Origin: DATCJU01 sp036562635
GTDB lineage: Bacteria > Actinomycetota > Actinomycetes > Mycobacteriales > Pseudonocardiaceae
Reading direction: 5' to 3'
Assembly: GCA_036562635.1 (NCBI GenBank)
Contig: DATCJU010000028.1
Coordinates: 1 to 48,360, forward strand
DNA length: 48,360 nucleotides
Shown: positions 36,155 through 44,879 of the stretch, piece after piece
How the letters are laid out: each line of letters opens with the position of its first letter
How positions within the stretch are numbered: position 1 is the stretch's first letter
Position numbers and translations under genes: made by a program
Notes under the pieces: model-generated
Seen by the model: the letters and a program-made list of their open reading frames with translations, nothing else
What the model was told of the DNA's origin: nothing
The model's database searches: none

Positions 36155-36610
36155 TCAGGACGGGTCCTCGGTGACCTCGCGGTGCAGACGTCGTAGCGCG
36201 CGCAGAGAGTCCACGGCGTACTGCCCGTCGGCGGACTGGATCGCCATGACCGCCACGTACTCGTCGTCGGGCAGCTCCAGCCGCCCCCACGACGCACCGG
36301 ACGGGAAGGTCACCGCCTGCACCATCGACCAGGGGAAACGCTGGGTGGTGAGTACGTTGCGCACCTCGATGCCCTCGGCGTCGGCGACCACGCGAGGGCG
36401 GGTGAACAACAGGGCGCCCGCGGCGAGCAGCACCCCCAGCCCCGCCATGGCCACCTGGTCGGAGGTGCGGAAGTACACCCCGGTCGGGGTGTCCCGCAGC
36501 AACACGGCCACCACCGAGAAGACCGTCACCAGTACCACGGCCGCCGTCCCGGCGACCCACCGCACCCGTCGGGGCCGTATCACCAGGCGCGTCGGCTCCT
36601 GGTCACTCAC
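36155..36610 (-). CDS. PH-domain membrane protein next to ribH
   Basis: 151-aa protein, counterpart by position and layout of M. tuberculosis Rv1417. Two transmembrane segments (about residues 17-39 and 53-70) are followed by a bacterial PH-like domain (FTRPRVVADAEGIEVRNVLTTQRFPWSMVQAVTFPSG...WGRLELPDDEYVAVMAIQSADG). GTG 36610 has GGAGG 5 bases upstream, so it is preferred over the GTG pair at 36622-36625. Function unknown. It is retained beside riboflavin genes, but no biochemical link is known to me. Confidence 0.85.
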   Translation of the reverse strand: MSDQEPTRLVIRPRRVRWVAGTAAVVLVTVFSVVAVLLRDTPTGVYFRTSDQVAMAGLGVLLAAGALLFTRPRVVADAEGIEVRNVLTTQRFPWSMVQAVTFPSGASWGRLELPDDEYVAVMAIQSADGQYAVDSLRALRRLHREVTEDPS

Positions 36611-36658
36611 CGGATCCTCCACCACGTTCCCCGGACGGCCCGTTCGGCCGCCGTCACG

Positions 36659-37153
36659 TCAACCGTCCTGTCGCCGCGCCGCCGCGCGCAACTCCCGCAG
36701 CACCCGGGCGGTGTCCAGAGCGGCCACGCAGGCCTCGAACCCCTTGTCCTCCGCCGAATCCGGCAGACCACAACGGTCCAGCGCCTGCTGCTCGGTGTCG
36801 CAGGTCAACACGCCGTTGCCCACCGGGGTGGACTCGTCCAAGGCCACCCGGGTCAGTCCCGCGGTCACCGCGTCACACACGTACTCGAAGTGCGGGGTGC
36901 CACCGCGGATCACCACACCGAGGGCCACCACCGCGTCGTGCTGCCGCGCCAGCTCCTGACACACCACCGGCAGCTCCACCGAGCCGGCGACACGCACCAC
37001 GGTCGGATCGGTGATCCCGGCCTTGCTCGCCGCGGCCAGCGCCCGCTCCAGCAGTGTGTCGGTGATCCGGGCGTGCCAACGGGTGGCCGCGATGCCCAGG
37101 CGCATGCCCGAGCAGTCCGGGACCTCGATCTCGGGGCGTCCTGCGCCGCTCAT
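36659..37153 (-). CDS. ribH: 6,7-dimethyl-8-ribityllumazine synthase
   Basis: 164-aa subunit of the icosahedral lumazine synthase, penultimate step of riboflavin synthesis. It has RLGIAATRWHARITDTLLERAL, VRVAGSVELPVVCQELA and the active-site stretch VVALGVVIRGGTPHFEYVCDAVTAGL with the catalytic histidine in PHFEYV. The LDESTPVGNGVLTCDTEQQALDR block is complete. ATG overlaps the ribBA stop as ATGA. Confidence 0.97.
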   Translation of the reverse strand: MSGAGRPEIEVPDCSGMRLGIAATRWHARITDTLLERALAAASKAGITDPTVVRVAGSVELPVVCQELARQHDAVVALGVVIRGGTPHFEYVCDAVTAGLTRVALDESTPVGNGVLTCDTEQQALDRCGLPDSAEDKGFEACVAALDTARVLRELRAAARRQDG

Positions 37154-38421
37154 GCCGTCACTCCTCCCCCGACGTTGGGTTGGTCGGCGACCTGCTCACC
37201 GATCTGTTCCAGGTGGTGCAGCTCGTGGCCCATGCGGTCACGCTTGGTGGTCAGGTAACGCAGGTTCTCCGGGTTGGGCCGGATCGGCAGCGGTACCCGG
37301 CCAACCACCCGCAACCCGTAGCCCTCCAGGCCCGCTCGCTTGGCCGGGTTGTTGGTCAGCAGCCGCATCGAGCGCACCCCGAGGTCGGCCAGGATCTGCG
37401 CCCCGGTGCCGTAGTCACGGGCGTCGGCCGGCATGCCGAGCGCCAGGTTCGCCTCCACCGTGTCGTGACCGGCGTCCTGCAGCTGGTAGGCCTGCAACTT
37501 GTGCATCAGGCCGATGCCCCGCCCCTCGTGCCCCCGGATGTAGAGCACGATGCCGCGCCCCTCCTCGGCCACCCGCTGCAGCGCCGCGTCCAGCTGCGGA
37601 CCGCAGTCACAACGCAGCGAGCCGAACACGTCACCGGTCAGGCACTCCGAGTGCACGCGGACCAGGATGTCCTCGCCATCACCGATCTCGCCGTAGACCA
37701 TGGCGATGTGTTCCATGCCGTCGAGCAGGCTGTCGTAGCCGACGGCGCGGAAGGTGCCGTGCCTGGTCGGAATGCGGGCCTCGGCGACCCGCTCCACCTG
37801 CTTCTCGAACCGCCGGCGGTAGGCGATCAGGTCGGCGATGGTGATCAGCTGCAGCTCGTGCTCGGCGGCGAACACCTCCAGCTCGTCCCGCCGAGCCATG
37901 TCGCCCTCGTTCTTCTGGCTGACGATCTCGCAGAGCACACCCGCCGGACGCAGCCCGGCCAGCCGGGCCAGGTCCACCGCGGCCTCGGTGTGACCGGGAC
38001 GGCGTAGCACCCCGCCCTCCTTGGCCCGCAGCGGTACCACGTGGCCGGGACGGGTGAAGTCCCCGGGTCGGGCGTCGGGATCGGCGAGGAGGCGGATGGT
38101 GTGGGCCCGGTCCGCGGCGGAGATCCCGGTGGTGACGCCCTCCTTGGCGTCCACGGTCACCGTGTACGCGGTTCCGCGCTGGTCCTGGTTGGTGTGGTAC
38201 ATCGGCGGCAGGTCCAGCCGGTCGCAGTCCGCCCCGGTCAGCGCGACGCAGATGTAGCCGGAGGTGTAGCGGACCATGAAGGCCAGCAGTTCCGGGGTCG
38301 CCTTCTCCGCCGCGAAGATCAGGTCACCCTCGTTCTCACGGTCCTCGTCGTCCACCACGACCACCGGGCGACCGGCCGCGATGTCCGCCAAGGCGCGTTC
38401 GATGTTCTCGAAGTTCCTCAC
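37150..38421 (-). CDS. ribBA: Bifunctional DHBP synthase / GTP cyclohydrolase II
   Basis: 423-aa fusion that makes both riboflavin precursors. The N-terminal 3,4-dihydroxy-2-butanone-4-phosphate synthase domain (1-~205) has the acidic loop DDEDRENEGD (24-33) and RPGHTEAAVDLARLAGL. The C-terminal GTP cyclohydrolase II has zinc ligands C260, C271 and C273 (CLTGDVFGSLRCDC) and RGHEGRGIGLMHKLQAY. Both active sites look complete. GTG overlaps the ribE stop as GTGA. The DHBP synthase substrate, ribulose-5-P, is the product-side partner of rpe in the same operon. Confidence 0.97.
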   Translation of the reverse strand: MRNFENIERALADIAAGRPVVVVDDEDRENEGDLIFAAEKATPELLAFMVRYTSGYICVALTGADCDRLDLPPMYHTNQDQRGTAYTVTVDAKEGVTTGISAADRAHTIRLLADPDARPGDFTRPGHVVPLRAKEGGVLRRPGHTEAAVDLARLAGLRPAGVLCEIVSQKNEGDMARRDELEVFAAEHELQLITIADLIAYRRRFEKQVERVAEARIPTRHGTFRAVGYDSLLDGMEHIAMVYGEIGDGEDILVRVHSECLTGDVFGSLRCDCGPQLDAALQRVAEEGRGIVLYIRGHEGRGIGLMHKLQAYQLQDAGHDTVEANLALGMPADARDYGTGAQILADLGVRSMRLLTNNPAKRAGLEGYGLRVVGRVPLPIRPNPENLRYLTTKRDRMGHELHHLEQIGEQVADQPNVGGGVTA

Positions 38422-39074
38422 CGGGTCTCCTCGCCACCTTCCGGGCCACCCGTCACACCAGGGACATTGTCCCCCGAATGCCGTACATGCGGATCGGTGA
38501 GCCGCTCCACGTACTTGGCCAGTACGTCCACCTCGAGGTTGACCAGGTCCCCCGGCCGACGCAGCCCCAGGGTGGTCAGTTCCAAGGTGGTGGGGATGAG
38601 GCTGACGGTGAACTCCTCCACACCCGCCTCCACCACGGTCAGCGACACGCCGTCGACCGCGATCGACCCCTTCTCCACCACGTAACGGGCCAGGTGCCGC
38701 GGTATTCCGATCCGCACCACCTCCCAGTGCGCGGACGGCTCACGGGAGAGCACCACACCCGTGCCGTCGACGTGGCCCTGCACGATGTGCCCGCCCAGGC
38801 GCTGGCCGAGCGCCATCGCCCGCTCCAGGTTCACCGGGTCGCCCACCCGGACCGCGCCCAGATTCGAGCGGCGCAGTGTCTCCCGCATCACGTCCGCGGT
38901 GAACGCACCGTCCGCGGCTTCGACGACGGTCAGGCACACACCGTTGACGGCGATGGAGTCCCCGTGCTCGGCGTCGGAGGTGACCAGGGGGCCGGACACG
39001 GTGAGCCGCGCGGCGTCGGGCAGCTGCTCGACGGCGAGGACCTCACCGCGTTCCTCGACGATCCCGGTGAACAC
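38418..39074 (-). CDS. ribE: Riboflavin synthase alpha subunit
   Basis: 218-aa enzyme (ribC in mycobacterial naming) that dismutates two lumazines to riboflavin. Two tandem lumazine-binding domains start with MFTGIVEERGEV and IVQGHVDGTGVVL. Each has the NGVCLTVV / DGVSLTVVEAG motif. GTG 39074 is required to give the invariant MFTGIVE N-terminus. Ten bases after ribD. Confidence 0.96.
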   Translation of the reverse strand: MFTGIVEERGEVLAVEQLPDAARLTVSGPLVTSDAEHGDSIAVNGVCLTVVEAADGAFTADVMRETLRRSNLGAVRVGDPVNLERAMALGQRLGGHIVQGHVDGTGVVLSREPSAHWEVVRIGIPRHLARYVVEKGSIAVDGVSLTVVEAGVEEFTVSLIPTTLELTTLGLRRPGDLVNLEVDVLAKYVERLTDPHVRHSGDNVPGVTGGPEGGEETR

Positions 39075-39084
39075 CGCTGCCTCC

Positions 39085-40164
39085 CTACTGCGGATCGGCC
39101 GGTGCGGGAGCGCCTCGGTGCCGGGGCACCGCGCTGATCCGCACGTCCGGTCCGCTCATCATGATGTCCTCGATCTCCAGCTCGACGGCCTCGGCGATGG
39201 TCGTCACACCGGCGTCGGCCAGTGCACTGGGCCCGGCACCGAGCAGTTTCGGCGCGAGATAACCCAGTACCCGGTGCACGCATCCCGCCGCCAGGAAGGC
39301 TCCAGCCAGTCGCGGCCCGCCCTCCAGCAGCACGTCCACCACACCGCGTTCGGCGAGGACGGCCAGCACCTCCCGCGGATCGTGGGTGCGCAGGTGCAGC
39401 GTCTCGGCGGCGTCGTCCAGCACCCGCGCCCCGGTGGGGATCTCCCCCGTGCCGACCACCACACGCAGCGGCTGGCGGGGCAACAGGGTGCCGTCCGCGG
39501 CCCGGGCGGTCAGGTGCGGGTCGTCGGCCAGCACGGTGCCGCGCCCGACGACGATCGCGTCGACCCGCCGCCGTATCCGGTGCACCTCGGCGCGGGACGG
39601 CGCCGCACTGATCCACCGGCTGGTTCCGTCGGCGGCCGCGGACCGCCCGTCCAGGGTCGCGGCGTACTTCCACGTCACATGGGGCAGCCCGGTGCGGGCG
39701 TAGTGCAACCAGGCCCGCAACGACTCCGGGGGTGGGGTGCCCTCAGGGAGCCCGGGGAGAACCCGCACCCCGGCGGCGCGGAGTACCTCGGCCCCGCCTG
39801 CGGCCACCGGATTGGGGTCGCGCACCCCGAACACCACACAGGCCACCCCAGCGGCCAGCACCGCATCGGTGCAGGGCGGGGTGCGTCCGTGGTGCGCACA
39901 GGGCTCCAGGGTGACCACGAGGGTGCCGCCGCGGGCACGCTCCCCGGCCTGACGCAGCGCCATCACCTCGGCGTGGGGGCCGCCCGGCGGTTGGGTGGCT
40001 CCCTCGCCCACCACCTGCCCGTCCGCGTCGAGCACCACACACCCCACCGGCGGGTTCGGGCTGGTGGTGCCGTGCACCTCGGCGGCCAGCTCCAGCGCCC
40101 GGTCCATCGCCGAGGACACCGGGGGCTCCAGCCGGTCTGACGGTCGGCTCACCGTGCCGCTCAC
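39085..40164 (-). CDS. ribD: Bifunctional pyrimidine deaminase/reductase RibD
   Basis: 359-aa enzyme for the second and third riboflavin steps. The N-terminal zinc deaminase has H64-A-E66 (GGPHAEVMAL) and C89/C98 (EPCAHHGRTPPC). The C-terminal NADPH reductase has LPHVTWKYAATLDGRSAAADGTSRWIS, VDAIVVGRGTVLADDPHLT and DVLLEGGPRLAGAFL. The open frame continues back into rpe. GTG 40164, overlapping the rpe stop as GTGA, is the natural start. ATG 40107 would also leave both domains intact. Confidence 0.95.
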   Translation of the reverse strand: MSGTVSRPSDRLEPPVSSAMDRALELAAEVHGTTSPNPPVGCVVLDADGQVVGEGATQPPGGPHAEVMALRQAGERARGGTLVVTLEPCAHHGRTPPCTDAVLAAGVACVVFGVRDPNPVAAGGAEVLRAAGVRVLPGLPEGTPPPESLRAWLHYARTGLPHVTWKYAATLDGRSAAADGTSRWISAAPSRAEVHRIRRRVDAIVVGRGTVLADDPHLTARAADGTLLPRQPLRVVVGTGEIPTGARVLDDAAETLHLRTHDPREVLAVLAERGVVDVLLEGGPRLAGAFLAAGCVHRVLGYLAPKLLGAGPSALADAGVTTIAEAVELEIEDIMMSGPDVRISAVPRHRGAPAPADPQ

Positions 40165-40844
40165 CGGTGTGCCGCGTTGGCGGCCAGCTCCCGCAGCGCC
40201 CGCACCGCGCGCGCCGGGTCCTCGGCGCCGTACACGGCCGAGCCGGCCACGAAGCAGTCCACACCCGCCTCGGCCGCGGCCTCGATGGTGTTGGGGTTGA
40301 TACCGCCGTCGATCTCCACCAGCAGGGTCAGGTGACCGGTGTCCACCAGCCGCCGGGCCGTGCGCACCTTCTCCAGGACGTGCGGGATGAACTCCTGCCC
40401 GCCGAAACCCGGCTCGACCGACATCACCAGCAGGGTGTCGAAGTGCCGGAGCACCTCGACGTAGGGCTCCAGGGGAGTGTTCGGCTTGATGGACAGACCG
40501 GCCTTGGCGCCCGCGGCACGCAGGTTCTTGGCGATGGCCACCGGGTCCTTGGCCGCCTCGACGTGCACCGTGACGTTGTACGCCCCGGCCTCGGCGTACC
40601 CCACCGCCCACCGGTCAGGGTCCTCGATCATCAGGTGGCAGTCGAGTGGGATGTCCGTCGCCTTGCGCAGCGACCGGACGACGGGCAGGCCCAGGGTCAG
40701 GTTGGGCACGAAGTGGGCGTCCATCACGTCCACGTGCAGCCAGTCCGCGCCCTCGCCGGGCGGGCCGGCCACCGCGGCGGCCTCCTCGGCCAGGCGGGCG
40801 AAGTCGGCGGACAGGATGCTCGGGGCGATCATGGGACCAGGCAC
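40161..40844 (-). CDS. rpe: Ribulose-phosphate 3-epimerase
   Basis: 227-aa TIM-barrel enzyme interconverting ribulose-5-P and xylulose-5-P. It has IAPSILSADFARL, WLHVDVMDAHFVPNLTLG (metal-binding H and D), DCHLMIEDPDRW, MSVEPGFGGQEFIPHVLEK and EIDGGINPNTI. First gene of the rib operon, so the enzyme that draws on ribulose-5-P is made together with its competitor RibBA. GTG stands 6 bases after a consensus TAGACT box, likely leaderless. Confidence 0.97.
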   Translation of the reverse strand: MPGPMIAPSILSADFARLAEEAAAVAGPPGEGADWLHVDVMDAHFVPNLTLGLPVVRSLRKATDIPLDCHLMIEDPDRWAVGYAEAGAYNVTVHVEAAKDPVAIAKNLRAAGAKAGLSIKPNTPLEPYVEVLRHFDTLLVMSVEPGFGGQEFIPHVLEKVRTARRLVDTGHLTLLVEIDGGINPNTIEAAAEAGVDCFVAGSAVYGAEDPARAVRALRELAANAAHR

Positions 40845-40850
40845 GTCGCC

Positions 40851-40856
40851 AGTCTA
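40851..40856 (-). promoter_or_regulatory. -10 box for leaderless rpe-rib operon
   Basis: Consensus TAGACT on the minus strand, 6 bases before GTG 40844. No leader is left for an FMN riboswitch. Confidence 0.6.
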
Positions 40857-41026
40857 GGTAGCTCGGGCGGAGCAGTCGTGTCCGGCCACCGGTCCCAAGA
40901 TGGCCACATAACGCACACATCTCCCCTGATGTCGCTACGGTGACCAATACCACGCCCGGTGGATGAGGGCGACATCGGTCACACCTCGCCGCCGCGCGTA
41001 CTGCTGCAGCCACCGGATGAGGCGAT

Positions 41027-41854
41027 ATGACCTTCGAGAAGCGGCGGATGGCCTTCGGCAACCGGCTGCGCCACCTCCGTGAGGAGTCGGGGCTGACCGG
41101 TAAGCAGCTCGCCGAGCAGCTCGGCTGGCCGCCCTCGAAGGTCAGCAAGATCGAGAACGGCCGGCAGACCCCCACCGACTCCGACCTGACCCTGTGGTGC
41201 CGGGCCACCGGCGCCGCGGAACCGGTGGCCGCCGAGCTGCACGACACCCTGCTGGACCTGCGACTGGAACAGACCACCCGCCGGTCCCGGGCGGCTCGTC
41301 GTCACGACCGACGTCGGTACCTGCCCCCCGAATCGACGGCCCGACGGATCCGGGTGGTGGACGTCGGTGTGGTACCCGGCCTGGTGCAAATCCCCGCGTA
41401 CGCGCGGCAGGTTCTGGCGCTGCACGACGAGCTGCAGGGGAGCGACCAGGACATCGAACAGGTCGTGGCCGCCCGTATCGCGAGCCAGACCGTCCTGTAC
41501 GACACCACCCGGAGCATCGAGGTGCTGGTCGCCGAGGCCGCCCTGCGCTACCCGGTGGTGCCGCCGGATGTGATGGTCGCCCAGCTCGACCGGTTGATGT
41601 CCCTGATCGGGCTGCGCAGCCTGCGCCTGGGCGTGCTGCCACTGGACCACCGCATGCCGTGGATGCCGCTGCACGGCTACTGGATCGTCGACGAGACGGT
41701 GCTGGTGGAGAACGTCACAGCGGACGTCCACATCACCGACCCCGACGAGGTCGCCGTCTACGACGCGCTCACCGATCGGTTCTGGGAGGTGGCCGTGGAG
41801 GGTGACGAGGCCCGCGTCCTGCTGGCCCGCATCGCCGCCGACCACACGGGCTGA
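41027..41854 (+). CDS. XRE-family regulator with DUF5753 domain
   Basis: 275-aa protein of a family greatly expanded in actinomycetes. The N-terminal XRE helix-turn-helix (residues ~10-62: FGNRLRHLREESGLTGKQLAEQLGWPPSKVSKIENGRQTPTDSDL) is followed by DUF5753 (~95-270; VVPGLVQIPAYARQVL, RIASQTVLYD, MPWMPLHGYWIVDETVLVENVTADVHITDPDEVAVYDALTDRFWEVA). Members usually sit next to a small DUF397 gene. None is seen here. ATG 41027 has AGG five bases upstream. TACGGT at 40936-40941 is a possible -10. Targets unknown. Confidence 0.9.
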   Translation: MTFEKRRMAFGNRLRHLREESGLTGKQLAEQLGWPPSKVSKIENGRQTPTDSDLTLWCRATGAAEPVAAELHDTLLDLRLEQTTRRSRAARRHDRRRYLPPESTARRIRVVDVGVVPGLVQIPAYARQVLALHDELQGSDQDIEQVVAARIASQTVLYDTTRSIEVLVAEAALRYPVVPPDVMVAQLDRLMSLIGLRSLRLGVLPLDHRMPWMPLHGYWIVDETVLVENVTADVHITDPDEVAVYDALTDRFWEVAVEGDEARVLLARIAADHTG

Positions 41855-41857
41855 CGG

Positions 41858-41876
41858 GCTCCTCCCCGGGAGGAGC
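41858..41876. terminator. Hairpin between XRE regulator and rsmB
   Basis: GCTCCTCCC-C-GGGAGGAGC, four bases after the regulator stop and between convergent genes. The functional loop is probably 5-7 bases. Confidence 0.6.
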
Positions 41877-41903
41877 ACGCCTTCCCCGACGGCGCGACGC
41901 GCC

Positions 41904-43355
41904 TCACCCGCGGCGGAACAGGGCGCAGAACATGGCGTCGGTGCCATGACGGTGCGGCCAGAGCTGCACGTGCGGCCCCTCGCCCAGCTCGGGTACCCCG
42001 GGGAAGCAGGACCGGGCGTCCAGTTCCTCGACGGCCAGTCCCTCCCGCGTCGCGTGGCGCACCACGTCGGCCACCACCCCGACCGTCTCCGCCAGGTGCG
42101 GTGAGCACACCACGTAGGCCACCACCCCACCCGGCCGAGCCAGGCGCAGGGCGGAGCGCAACAGCTCCCGCTGCAGGCGGGTCAGCTCGGCCACGTCCGA
42201 GGGCTGACGGCGCCACCGTGCCTCGGGCCGGCGACGCAGTGCCCCCAGGCCGGTGCAGGGTGCGTCCACCAGTACCCGGTCGAAGGTGCCTTCCGGCAGC
42301 CCCGGTTCCCGACCGTCGGCCACGTGCACGGTGACCGGCAGCTCACCCACCGCCCGTCGCACCAGTTCGGCCCGGTGTTCCGCGCGTTCCACCGCGTCCA
42401 ACGTGCCGCCGTTGAACGCGACCAGGGCAGCGAGCAGGGCCGCCTTGCCGCCGGGACCCGCGCACAGGTCCAGCCACCGCTCGTCCCGCCCGGTCAGCTC
42501 CGCCCGGGTCAGGGCGAGTGCCACGAGCTGGCTGCCCTCGTCCTGCACCAGAGCCAGCCCCTCCCGGACGGCGTCGAGCTCACCAGGATCACCGGTCCCG
42601 GCCTCCAGGTGCACCCCGTAGGGCGAGTAGGGCGCGACGTCCCCACCGGTCATGGCCGCGAGTTCCTCGGCACTCACCTCGCCGGGGCGTGCGGCCAGGT
42701 GCACCTTGGGCCGGGCGTCGTCCGCCTGCAACGCCTGGGCCAGCTCGTCCCGCGCCGCCCCACCCAGGGCGTCGGCGAACGCCTGGGCCACCCAGCGCGG
42801 GTGGGCGTGTGCCAGGGCGAGGCGACCGACGCGGTCCTGTTCCGGTGCGGGGGCCAGTCGGTCGATCCAGGCGGCCTCGTCCTGTTCGGCGACCCGACGG
42901 AGCACGGCGTTGACGAACCCCGCCGCGCCGGACCCCAGTTCACCACGGACCAGATCCACGGTGGCGGCGACCGCGGCGTGTGCCGGAATACGGGTACGCA
43001 GCAGCTGGTAGCTGCCGAGGCGCAGTGCGTCCAGCACCTTCCCGTCGACCCGGTCCAGCGGGCGGTCGGTGCACTCGGCGAGCACCGCGTCCAGCAACCC
43101 CTGGGCCCGACAGGTGCCGTAGGCCAGTTCGGTGGCCAGCGCCGCGTCCCGGCCGCTGATCCGGCGCTCACGCAGCAACACGGGCAGCACGAGGTTGGCG
43201 TAGGCGTCCCGCTCCCGTACCGCACGCACCACGTCCAGCGCGGCCCGACGGGCCGGGTCCTCGACGGGAGGTCGCCGCGGGCTGGTGCGCCGTTTCGGCG
43301 GCCGGACGTGACGGGGCCGCTGTTCCCTCCGGCGCGGCTCGCGCGCTTGACTCAT
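41904..43355 (-). CDS. rsmB: 16S rRNA m5C967 methyltransferase
   Basis: 483-aa RsmB/Fmu. A ~30-residue Arg/Pro-rich N-terminal tail leads to a NusB-like RNA-binding domain (residues ~35-165) and a SAM methyltransferase domain. The SAM motif is DLCAGPGGKAALLAAL (~297-310). The catalytic cysteines are C367 (DAPCTGLG) and C417 (VVCSPHLAET). ATG overlaps the fmt stop as ATGA. Last gene of def-fmt-rsmB. Confidence 0.95.
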   Translation of the reverse strand: MSQAREPRRREQRPRHVRPPKRRTSPRRPPVEDPARRAALDVVRAVRERDAYANLVLPVLLRERRISGRDAALATELAYGTCRAQGLLDAVLAECTDRPLDRVDGKVLDALRLGSYQLLRTRIPAHAAVAATVDLVRGELGSGAAGFVNAVLRRVAEQDEAAWIDRLAPAPEQDRVGRLALAHAHPRWVAQAFADALGGAARDELAQALQADDARPKVHLAARPGEVSAEELAAMTGGDVAPYSPYGVHLEAGTGDPGELDAVREGLALVQDEGSQLVALALTRAELTGRDERWLDLCAGPGGKAALLAALVAFNGGTLDAVERAEHRAELVRRAVGELPVTVHVADGREPGLPEGTFDRVLVDAPCTGLGALRRRPEARWRRQPSDVAELTRLQRELLRSALRLARPGGVVAYVVCSPHLAETVGVVADVVRHATREGLAVEELDARSCFPGVPELGEGPHVQLWPHRHGTDAMFCALFRRG

Positions 43356-44281
43356 CCCAGACTCTCCCCCGGTTCCACCCGTACACCACGCGCCCAGTCC
43401 GGAGCGGGCATGCGCTTTTTGCCCTGGGCCTGCACCTCACCCAGTTCGAGAGCTCCACCGGCCGCACCGACCAGGACCCGTCGCTTCTCCACGCGCAGCT
43501 CCCCGGGCGCCAGGCCCTCGTCCGTACCGGTCATCCGCACCGGGCCGAGCTTGAGGCGTTCACCGCGGAACACCGTCCACGCCCCCGGCTCAGGGGTCAC
43601 CGAGCGGACCAACCGGTCCACGGCCCGCGCGGGGAGGGTGAAGTCGACCCGGGCGTCCTCGACGGTGACCTTGGGTGCGTAGCTCACCCCCTCCGCCGGC
43701 TGCGGCCGGGGCTGCAGGATCCCGTCCTCGATGCCGTCGAGGGTGGACCGGAGCAGCTGCGCCCCGGACTCGGCGAGCCGGGCGAGCAGCTCACCGGCGG
43801 TGTCGGTGGGACGCACCGCCTCGGTGACCACGCCGAACACCGGGCCGGCGTCCAGCTCCTTGACGATCCGGAACGTGCTGGCCCCGGTGATCTCGTCCCC
43901 GTGCCTGATCGCGGCCTGCACCGGCGCCGCACCACGCCAGGCCGGCAGCAGCGAGAAGTGCAGGTTCACCCAACCGTGTCGGGGGATGGCCAGCGCCACC
44001 TCCGGCAGGAGTGCACCGTAGGCCACCACCGGGCAACAGTCGGGAGCCAACGCACGCAGCCGGTCCAGGAACTCCGGGTCCCCCGCCCGACGTGGGGTGA
44101 GCACCTCGATGCCGTGTTCGTCGGCCAGCGCGCCGACGGGGGAACGCACCAACCGCCGTCCCCGGCCGGCCGGGGCGTCGGGCCGGGTGACCACCGCGAC
44201 CACCTCGTGTCGTGGCGACTCCAGCAGCGCACGCAGTGAAGGCAGGGCGACCTCGGGGGTGCCGGCGAAGACGAGCCTCAT
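43352..44281 (-). CDS. fmt: Methionyl-tRNA formyltransferase
   Basis: 309-aa enzyme that formylates initiator Met-tRNA with 10-formyl-THF. The N-terminal Rossmann domain starts MRLVFAGTPEVALPSL. The folate and catalytic motif is VNLHFSLLPAWRGAAPVQAAIRHGDEITGAS, and the aspartate is in KELDAGPVF. The C-terminal OB-like tRNA-binding domain is present. One base separates it from the def stop, so formylation and deformylation enzymes are made together. Confidence 0.96.
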   Translation of the reverse strand: MRLVFAGTPEVALPSLRALLESPRHEVVAVVTRPDAPAGRGRRLVRSPVGALADEHGIEVLTPRRAGDPEFLDRLRALAPDCCPVVAYGALLPEVALAIPRHGWVNLHFSLLPAWRGAAPVQAAIRHGDEITGASTFRIVKELDAGPVFGVVTEAVRPTDTAGELLARLAESGAQLLRSTLDGIEDGILQPRPQPAEGVSYAPKVTVEDARVDFTLPARAVDRLVRSVTPEPGAWTVFRGERLKLGPVRMTGTDEGLAPGELRVEKRRVLVGAAGGALELGEVQAQGKKRMPAPDWARGVRVEPGESLG

Positions 44282-44282
44282 C

Positions 44283-44831
44283 TCACCTGGCCTTGCCGAA
44301 CAACGGGTGCGGGCTCTGCTTGATCACGGGGGCCGGCTCGCCGAACCACTCCGCCTCACGGATGGCCCGGAGGGCGGCCTTGCGGGTCTCCGGGTCGAGG
44401 CGGTCGACGAAGAGCACCCCGTCCAGGTGGTCGACCTCGTGCTGGATGCACCGGGCGAGCAGCTCGGTTCCCTCCACCTCGACCGGCTCGCCGTGCATGT
44501 TCCAGCCCCGAGCCACCACGTGCAGGTGCCGCTTGCAGTTCCACCGCATACCCGGGATGGACAGGCAGCCCTCCGGACCGTCCTGCATCTCCTCACCCAC
44601 GACGTCGAACGTGGGGTTGACCAGATGTCCGGCGAATCCGTCGCAGTGGTAGGTGAACACGCGGAGGCTCACCCCGATCTGCGGGGCGGCGAGGCCGGCG
44701 CCTCCTTCGTCCTCCATGGTGTCCCACAGGTCCCGGACCAGAACCCGCAACTCCTTGTCGAAGTCGACGACCTCCTGAGCGCGAGTGCGCAGTACGGGGT
44801 CCCCGAACAACCGGATCGGCTGGACGGCCAC
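44283..44831 (-). CDS. def: Peptide deformylase
   Basis: 182-aa metallohydrolase removing N-formyl from nascent proteins. Motif 1 is GAGLAAPQ (44-51), motif 2 EGCLS (metal ligand C89) and motif 3 HEVDH (H131, E132, H135). The C-terminal extension after residue 150 is typical of actinobacterial PDF. GTG 44831 has GGGAG four bases upstream and TAGACT (44867-44872) as a likely -10. Confidence 0.96.
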   Translation of the reverse strand: MAVQPIRLFGDPVLRTRAQEVVDFDKELRVLVRDLWDTMEDEGGAGLAAPQIGVSLRVFTYHCDGFAGHLVNPTFDVVGEEMQDGPEGCLSIPGMRWNCKRHLHVVARGWNMHGEPVEVEGTELLARCIQHEVDHLDGVLFVDRLDPETRKAALRAIREAEWFGEPAPVIKQSPHPLFGKAR

Positions 44832-44866
44832 AGGTCTCCCTTCGACTGGTGGTGGACGTCCTGCCG

Positions 44867-44872
44867 AGTCTA
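44867..44872 (-). promoter_or_regulatory. -10 box of def-fmt-rsmB
   Basis: Consensus TAGACT on the minus strand, giving a leader of about 30 bases that carries the def ribosome site. Confidence 0.5.
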
Positions 44873-44879
44873 GGCGTTC

